NCBI RefSeq assembly: GCF_000337615.1
Contig: NZ_AOII01000072.1
Coordinates: 1 to 64,000, forward strand
Origin: Natrinema pallidum DSM 3751
GTDB lineage: Archaea > Halobacteriota > Halobacteria > Halobacteriales > Natrialbaceae
Direction: 5' to 3'
DNA length: 64,000 nucleotides
In this document: positions 58,809-64,000 of the stretch, one piece after another
Layout: each line of letters starts with the position of its first letter
Position numbering within the stretch: position 1 is the stretch's first letter
Translations under genes and position numbers: made by a program
The notes under the pieces: model-generated
Told to the model about the DNA's origin: nothing
Seen by the model: only the letters and a program-made list of their open reading frames with translations
The model's database searches: none

Positions 58809-59960
58809 ATGTCCAACGGAACGTTCGAGGGCTACGGCGGGCGACACGTGCCGGAACCGCTTCGGGAACCGCTCGAGCGACTCGCGACGGTCTACGACGA
58901 TATCGCGGACACCGAGGCGTTCCAGTCCGAATTACGGGACGTGCTCGAGGAGTTCGCCGGGCGGCCGACGCCGCTGTACTACGCCCGAAACTTGAGCGAG
59001 CGCTACGGGGCCGAGATCTACCTCAAGCGGGAAGACCTGCTCCACGGCGGGGCCCACAAGATCAACAACGCGCTCGGTCAGGCGCTGCTGGCCAAGCGGG
59101 CGGGTCGCGACCGCCTCATCGCCGAAACCGGGGCCGGCCAGCACGGCACCGCGACCGCGATGGTCGGTGCCCTGCTGGGCCTCGAGACGGAGATCTACAT
59201 GGGGAAGAAAGACGTCGAGCGCCAGGAAATGAACGTCTTCCGCATGCGGCTCATGGGAGCCGAGGTCAACGAGGTTACCCGCGGCGACGAGGGCCTGGCC
59301 GATGCCGTCGACGCCGCGCTCGAGGACTTCGCCGAGAACGTCGAGGACACGCACTACCTGGTGGGCAGCGTCGTCGGCCCCGACCCGTTCCCGCGGATGG
59401 TTCGGGACTTCCAGAGCGTCATCGGTCGGGAGGCCCGCGAGCAAATACAGGAGCGGACCGGCGACCTGCCCGACGCCGCGGTCGCTTGCGTCGGCGGCGG
59501 GTCGAACGCGATCGGGCTCTTTCACGCGTTTCGGGACGATCCCGTCGCTTTCTACGGTGCCGAAGGCGGCGGCGACGGTGCGACCTCGAGCAAGCACGCG
59601 GCCCCGCTCGCGAAGGGGACTGACGACGTCATTCACGGCATGAAGACCCGCGTCATCGACGACGACGTCGAGGTCCACTCCGTCTCCGCGGGGCTCGACT
59701 ACCCCGGCGTCGGCCCCGAACACGCCATGTTCCGGGCCGTCGGTCGCTGCGACTACACCGGCGTCACGGACGACGAAGCGCTCGCGGCGTTCCGGGAACT
59801 GAGCGAGACCGAGGGGATCATTCCCGCACTCGAGTCCAGCCACGGGATCGCTCGCGCGATCGAACTGGCGGAGGCCGGCGAGCACGAAACCATCCTCGTT
59901 AACCTCTCGGGGCGCGGTGACAAGGACATGGAGACGGCAGCGGCGAAGTTCGAACTCTGA
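58809..59960 (+). CDS. trpB: Tryptophan synthase beta subunit
   Basis: A 383-aa PLP enzyme joining serine and indole. The PLP lysine is in GGAHKINNALGQALLAKRAG near residue 82, ETGAGQHGTATAM follows, and GGGSNAIGLFHAF holds the phosphate. GRGDKDM closes the protein. Length and motifs match the TrpB1 type that pairs with TrpA. No trpA is adjacent in this window, although haloarchaea usually keep trpCBA together, so this may be an extra or relocated copy. Confidence 0.95.
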   Translation: MSNGTFEGYGGRHVPEPLREPLERLATVYDDIADTEAFQSELRDVLEEFAGRPTPLYYARNLSERYGAEIYLKREDLLHGGAHKINNALGQALLAKRAGRDRLIAETGAGQHGTATAMVGALLGLETEIYMGKKDVERQEMNVFRMRLMGAEVNEVTRGDEGLADAVDAALEDFAENVEDTHYLVGSVVGPDPFPRMVRDFQSVIGREAREQIQERTGDLPDAAVACVGGGSNAIGLFHAFRDDPVAFYGAEGGGDGATSSKHAAPLAKGTDDVIHGMKTRVIDDDVEVHSVSAGLDYPGVGPEHAMFRAVGRCDYTGVTDDEALAAFRELSETEGIIPALESSHGIARAIELAEAGEHETILVNLSGRGDKDMETAAAKFEL

Positions 59961-60011
59961 GCGCCGACTCGAGACGCCACGGGCGGTCCACCGCTTGCGG
60001 AGCGCAGGCGG

Positions 60012-60422
60012 TCAGAGGTGCCCTCGGACGCGATTCCGCAGTTGTGTTGCCTCGTCGGCCTCGAGTCGGGTCCGCGGGAGCGATAGGGACACGTCGTCGT
60101 CCGCGAAGCGGGGCACGAGGTGGACGTGCGCGTGCTCGACGGTGCCGACGAGCGGCCCGCTGGTGTGAAAGACGCTGAACCCGCGCGGCTCGAGCGCCGT
60201 CTCCAGCGCGTTCGAGACGGTGCGGACCGTCTCGAAGACGGCCGTCGCGGTCGATTCGTCTATCGTCAGGACGTCCGACTCGTGGGTCCGCGGAACGACG
60301 AGGCTGTGTCCCGTCGTGGCCGGATTCTCGTCCAAAAACGCGACGGTGTGCTCGGTTTCGGACAGAACGTACGCCGATCGCTCGCCCGCGACGATCCGAC
60401 AGAACTCACAGTCGTCGTGCAT
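60012..60422 (-). CDS. HIT family nucleotide hydrolase
   Basis: A 136-aa protein of the HIT superfamily. The Zn/turn start CEFCRIVAGERSAYVLSE has two Cys, ENPATTGHSLVVPRTHESDVL is the core, and the catalytic motif is VEHAHVHLVPRF (H-x-H-x-H). It would hydrolyse dinucleotides or nucleotidyl amides. It converges on trpB with a 51-base gap. Confidence 0.92.
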   Translation of the reverse strand: MHDDCEFCRIVAGERSAYVLSETEHTVAFLDENPATTGHSLVVPRTHESDVLTIDESTATAVFETVRTVSNALETALEPRGFSVFHTSGPLVGTVEHAHVHLVPRFADDDVSLSLPRTRLEADEATQLRNRVRGHL

Positions 60423-60662
60423 ACCCGAATACGATCATGAACGAACATATAGGTATCTCCGGTCGATGCGGTGAGCCCGCTACCACTCTTCCGGCGCGGT
60501 CGCGGCTCGATGTCCCGTTCGACCGACTGCACGAACGGGACTGCAAGGGAGACGAGAACGACGGCCGAAAATACTCGTGTCACGGCCCGTCTCTGTCGGA
60601 AAGAAGACCGTGAAGTCGGACAGCAGCGCGGCTGAATGACGAACTCGTCTCCCCACCACCTG

Positions 60663-61724
60663 CTACAGTACGCCGTGCTCGTCGCGGAGCGCTCGGTACC
60701 GCTCGAGGTACCGGTCTGCCACCGCCGACCGGTCGTAGTCGGCGAACGCCTCGTCGTACGTGCGATGCTCGAGATCGCCCGCGGCGAGGATGGCCTCTGC
60801 GAGTTCGACCTCGCTGGTCGTTCGGAATCCTCGGTCCCTCCCTTCGACGAGTTCGTGTGCGCTGGAGTTGGCGTGGTACTCCACGATGCCGACACAGCCG
60901 GCGGCCAGCGCCCACAGCATCTCCGTCGGGAAGACACAGTGGTCGGCCGTCTGCGCGAAGACGTGAGCCCCGCGGTAGGCCGCGATCCGATCCTCGAGAT
61001 CGAGGTCGCCGACGAAGGTCACCCGGTCTTCGATCCGGAGGTCGGCCGTCAGTTGTTCGTACGCCGCTCGCTCGGGTCCGTCGCCGACGACCGTCGCTTG
61101 CCACTCGCGATCACGGAGTTCGGCCAGCCCCAACAGCAGGCTCTCGAGGTTGGCACCCGCATCGAGTCGCCGGGCGTAGATTACGTCGACTTCCGCGCCC
61201 GGTTCGACATCCCGAATCCGGTCGCAGTCGATCGGGTTCGGGATCGTCTCGATGCAGTCGCCGTCGGCCCCGAGTTCCCGGACCCACGTCCCGACGAGTT
61301 CCGACGGCGTGACGATCCGGTCGGGCCGCCCCGCGGCGAGCCGCGTCCACCGCGTGTCGTCGATGCCGCCGTCGCCGTACCACTCGAGGACGAGCGGTGC
61401 ACGGGCCATCGTCGCACCCAGTGTAGCGGCGACGACCTGGCTCGGCGGCTGGGGGCCGACGTGGATCACGTCCGGGCGCGTGGCCGCGAGGACGAACGGC
61501 AACCGCAGGAGGAACGAACTCCGGGCGTCCGTCCCGGTCGCGACTGCGTGGTACGTTATCCCGTCGTGTTCGTATGTCGACTCCTCGCCGGCCCAGAACC
61601 CGGCACAGTACCAGTGGACGTCGTGGCCGCGCTCCGCGAGGAGGTCACAGACGGTCCGAAACCGCTGGTTCGTCTCAGTATCGCGGTGGTGAACCGTTTC
61701 GAACGAGACGAACGCGATTCGCAT
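60663..61724 (-). CDS. Glycosyltransferase family 4 protein
   Basis: A 353-aa GT-B enzyme. N-terminal MRIAFVSFETVHHRDTETNQRFRTVCDLLAERGHDVHWYCAG is the acceptor domain; ETIPNPIDCDRIRD and ATVVGDGPERAAYEQLT mark the linker and donor domain; HCVFPTEMLWALAAGCVGIVEYHANSSAHELV holds the nucleotide-sugar E-x7-E region. It would add sugars to lipid or surface glycans. It is divergent from the S9 peptidase gene. ATG at 61724 begins the conserved sequence. Confidence 0.9.
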   Translation of the reverse strand: MRIAFVSFETVHHRDTETNQRFRTVCDLLAERGHDVHWYCAGFWAGEESTYEHDGITYHAVATGTDARSSFLLRLPFVLAATRPDVIHVGPQPPSQVVAATLGATMARAPLVLEWYGDGGIDDTRWTRLAAGRPDRIVTPSELVGTWVRELGADGDCIETIPNPIDCDRIRDVEPGAEVDVIYARRLDAGANLESLLLGLAELRDREWQATVVGDGPERAAYEQLTADLRIEDRVTFVGDLDLEDRIAAYRGAHVFAQTADHCVFPTEMLWALAAGCVGIVEYHANSSAHELVEGRDRGFRTTSEVELAEAILAAGDLEHRTYDEAFADYDRSAVADRYLERYRALRDEHGVL

Positions 61725-61881
61725 CTGCTCACAGCATCCCAGTGAAAGGATAAAAATCACCCTGTTTCCGTCGAAAGCGGGCCTGACAGTCACCGAGTTG
61801 CCGGTCGGTACGTCACGTTCGTCGCGGGCGGAACCGGTCCCGACCGAAACGACTACCCCCTCGAGTCCGTACGGCTCTGGC

Positions 61882-63693
61882 ATGCACAGCTACGACATCG
61901 AGCGCTACCTCAACATTCGGAGCGCCTACGGTGCCTCGTTCGGTCCCGACGGCGAACGGCTCTCTTTCCTGCTGGACACGACCGGCACGCCGCAGCTCTG
62001 GACGCTCGAGGAACCCCGCGGCTGGCCCGAACAGCGGACCTTCTACGACGAGCGGGTGACCTTCGCCTCGTGGTCGCCCGAGCGCCCGGAGCTGCTCTTC
62101 GGGATGGATGAGGGCGGCAACGAGCGCGCACAACTGTTCCGGCTCGATGCCGAAACCGGCGCGATCGAGAACGTGACGGCGATGCCGGAGGCCAAACACC
62201 GCTGGGGCGGCTGGAGCCACGACGGCGACCGGTTCGCGTTCACCTCGAACCGCCGGGACGAGTCCGTCTTCGACGTCTACGTCCAGAACCGCGACGAGAC
62301 CGGGAGCGATGCCGAACTCGTCTACGAGGGCGACGGCTGGCTCTCGCTGTCGGGCTGGAGTCCCGACGACTCCCGGCTGCTGGTCTCACAGGCCTACTCC
62401 AACTTCGATCAGGATCTGTCCGTGCTCGACCTCGAGACGGGTGATCTCGAGCACCTCACGCCCCACGATGGCGACGTACGCTACCAAAGCGCGAACTGGG
62501 CCCCGGACGGCGAGGGGATCTATCTCGTCACCGACGAGGGCGAGGCGGAGACGCTCTATCTCGCCTATCTCGACCTCGAGACGGGTGATCTCGAGCCCGT
62601 CGTCGACGGCGAGTGGAACGTCGACGGCATCGCGCTGGACGACGACACCGGCCGGTTCGTCTACTCGGAAAACGTCGAGGGATACACCGAGCTGACCGTC
62701 GGGGAGTTCGACGGGGCCGATCCGACCGCGTTCGAGACGTTCCCCGAACCCGACCTGCCGGGCGGCGTCTCCGGCGGCGTGAGTTTCGGTCCCGATGCCG
62801 AGCGGGTCGCGCTGTCGACGACCGGCGACGCGGTGCATACGAACGTCTTCGTCGTCGACATCGAAACCGGCGCGACCGAACGGTGGACCGACGCGCCGAC
62901 GGCGGGCGTGCCGCCCGAATCGTTCGCCGAATCGAACCTGGTCCACGTCGAGAGCTTCGACGATCTTTCGGTGCCCGGCTTCTTTACCCTCCCCGACGGT
63001 CACGAAGCCGGAGCCACGCCCGTGATCGTCGACATCCACGGCGGCCCCGAGAGTCAACGCCGGCCCTCGTTCTCGAGCGTCAAGCAGTACTTCCTCGATC
63101 GGGGCTACGCCTACTTCGAGCCGAACGTCCGCGGCTCGTCGGGCTACGGGGCCGAGTACGCGAGCCTCGACGATGTCGAGAAACGGATGGATTCGGTTGC
63201 GGACATCCGAGCCTGCGTCGAGTGGCTACAGGACCACCCCGCGATCGATCCGGACCGAATCGTCGCGAAAGGCGGCTCCTACGGCGGGTTCATGGTGCTT
63301 GCCGCGCTGACCGAGTATCCGGACCTCTGGGCGGCCGGAATCGACATCGTCGGCATCGCCAACTTCGTCACCTTCCTCGAAAACACGGGCGATTGGCGGC
63401 GCGAACTCCGGGAAGCCGAGTACGGGTCGCTCGCCGAGGACCGCGAGTTCCTCGAGGAGGTCTCGCCGATCAACCACATCGAAAACATCGACGCGCCGCT
63501 GTTCGTTCTCCACGGTGAGAACGACCCCCGCGTCCCGGTCGGCGAGGCCGAACAGATCGCCGAACAGGCCGCCGAGCAGGGCGTTCCCGTCCGGAAACTG
63601 CTCTTCGAGGACGAGGGCCACGGCTTCTCGAAACTCGAGAACCGCATCGAGGCCTATTCGGCGATCGCCGAGTTCCTCGACGAACACGTCTGA
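61882..63693 (+). CDS. S9 family prolyl oligopeptidase-type peptidase
   Basis: A 603-aa protein. The first 350 residues form a beta propeller with repeated blades (YGASFGPDGERLSFLLDTTG, RWGGWSHDGDRFAFTSNRRDE, GGVSFGPDAERVALSTTGD). The C-terminal 230 residues are an alpha/beta hydrolase with Ser in KGGSYGGFMVLAAL, Asp in ENDPRVP and His in DEGHGFSK. It cleaves short peptides or acyl-peptides in the cytoplasm. No signal peptide. Start ATG at 61882. Confidence 0.93.
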   Translation: MHSYDIERYLNIRSAYGASFGPDGERLSFLLDTTGTPQLWTLEEPRGWPEQRTFYDERVTFASWSPERPELLFGMDEGGNERAQLFRLDAETGAIENVTAMPEAKHRWGGWSHDGDRFAFTSNRRDESVFDVYVQNRDETGSDAELVYEGDGWLSLSGWSPDDSRLLVSQAYSNFDQDLSVLDLETGDLEHLTPHDGDVRYQSANWAPDGEGIYLVTDEGEAETLYLAYLDLETGDLEPVVDGEWNVDGIALDDDTGRFVYSENVEGYTELTVGEFDGADPTAFETFPEPDLPGGVSGGVSFGPDAERVALSTTGDAVHTNVFVVDIETGATERWTDAPTAGVPPESFAESNLVHVESFDDLSVPGFFTLPDGHEAGATPVIVDIHGGPESQRRPSFSSVKQYFLDRGYAYFEPNVRGSSGYGAEYASLDDVEKRMDSVADIRACVEWLQDHPAIDPDRIVAKGGSYGGFMVLAALTEYPDLWAAGIDIVGIANFVTFLENTGDWRRELREAEYGSLAEDREFLEEVSPINHIENIDAPLFVLHGENDPRVPVGEAEQIAEQAAEQGVPVRKLLFEDEGHGFSKLENRIEAYSAIAEFLDEHV

Positions 63694-63759
63694 GCGGCCC
63701 GGGCCGCCGTCGACCGGCTTTCAGTCGATAAGTATTTCCATGCTTTAATTTTAGAAGGG

Positions 63760-63771
63760 CTTATATTTACC
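63760..63771 (+). promoter_or_regulatory. TATA element of the ABC transporter gene
   Basis: GGCTTATATTTA is centred about 26 bases before the ATG at 63792, a strong leaderless haloarchaeal promoter in an AT-rich 50-base stretch. Confidence 0.65.
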
Positions 63772-63791
63772 GCGGCAGGGCTACCTCACGT

Positions 63792-64000
63792 ATGCCCGCT
63801 ATCGAAACGACTGCCCTGACCAAACGATACGGCGAGGACGTCATCGCCGTCGACGACCTTGACCTGACCGTCGAAGAGGGAGAGGTGTTCGGGTTCCTCG
63901 GTCCCAACGGGGCCGGAAAGTCGACGACGATCAACCTGTTGCTCGATTTCGTCCGCCCGACCGAGGGGGCCGCGACGGTGCTCGGTTACGACGTCCAGCG
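63792..64000 (+). CDS. ABC transporter ATP-binding protein (partial)
   Basis: The first 69 codons are present and the gene runs off the right edge. [37 protein letters not shown] is followed by Walker [10 protein letters not shown] and [24 protein letters not shown]. This is the ABC-2/NatA type, which drives export with a membrane permease that should be encoded just downstream. Substrate unknown. Confidence 0.93.
   Translation, partial: MPAIETTALTKRYGEDVIAVDDLDLTVEEGEVFGFLGPNGAGKSTTINLLLDFVRPTEGAATVLGYDVQ

Noticed and set aside
1-64000. CRISPR arrays, tRNA and rRNA genes
   Set aside because: No regularly spaced direct repeats with unique spacers, no cloverleaf with the conserved TTCGA arm, and no rRNA signature were noticed by eye; a dedicated scan (tRNAscan-SE, CRISPR finder) could still find a weak one.

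Overview
The window is about 64 kb of a haloarchaeal chromosome, most like Natrialbales-type genomes (Haloterrigena/Natrinema relatives). The evidence is high GC with strong G/C third positions, very acidic proteins, many leaderless genes with a TATA box about 27 bases before the start, archaeal information genes (aIF2 gamma, Rpo7, Spt4, S6e, Orc1/Cdc6), and haloarchaeal families (HalOD1, DUF1102, DUF5305, DUF7344-like, DUF5787-like). The first 25 bases are a Tn5/Nextera adapter, so the left edge is an assembly edge, and the right edge cuts an ABC transporter gene.

Layout. 0-4.4 kb: dodecin-like gene, MATE exporter, geranylgeranyl reductase and small membrane genes. 4.5-7.5 kb: a conserved minus-strand operon aif2g - PIN RNase - rpo7 - spt4 - GTP-dependent dephospho-CoA kinase. 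7.7-13.4 kb: housekeeping and conserved hypothetical genes, an AT-rich gap carrying an 84-bp palindromic repeat, and an AAA ATPase divergent from a UspA/GNAT pair. 14.1-15.5 kb: a small mobile-type cassette (wHTH, a zinc-finger-like mini-protein, a frameshifted gene) led by a strongly structured RNA whose 5' half resembles part of RNase P RNA. 15.6-23 kb: two UspA genes, a DHH phosphoesterase, PadR, S6e and a beta-CASP nuclease. 23.2-28.9 kb: a secretion cluster (S26B signal peptidase, DUF5305, three DUF1102-like exported proteins, a membrane HTH regulator) that looks like an archaeal TasA/SipW-type fibre locus. 29-36 kb: luciferase-like monooxygenase, aconitase, dUTPase and NAD-type 6-phosphogluconate dehydrogenase.

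36.1-38.4 kb is a replication origin: orc1/cdc6 with at least eight origin-recognition-box-like repeats on both sides. It is followed by a stretch that looks defensive: an SRA-like/HNH modification-dependent restriction enzyme, a phage-repressor-like wHTH with a coupled 39-aa protein, and a PD-(D/E)XK nuclease-like protein. 44.6-48.6 kb holds a heavy-metal P-type ATPase with an unusual SPW motif. 48.8-51.2 kb is a lower-GC arsenic island (arsR-acr3-truncated arsC, then ridA), bounded by repeat and IS remnants. 51.3-64 kb returns to core genome: Hsp20-like, alkaline-phosphatase-fold sulfatase relative, PAP2, an isolated NuoCD, YeiH, TrpB, HIT, glycosyltransferase, S9 peptidase and an ABC ATPase.

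The strongest candidates for something new are the structured RNA of the 14-kb cassette, the 84-bp palindromic repeat that truncates arsC, the DUF1102 fibre-like locus, and the origin-adjacent nuclease genes. No tRNA, rRNA or CRISPR array was seen.
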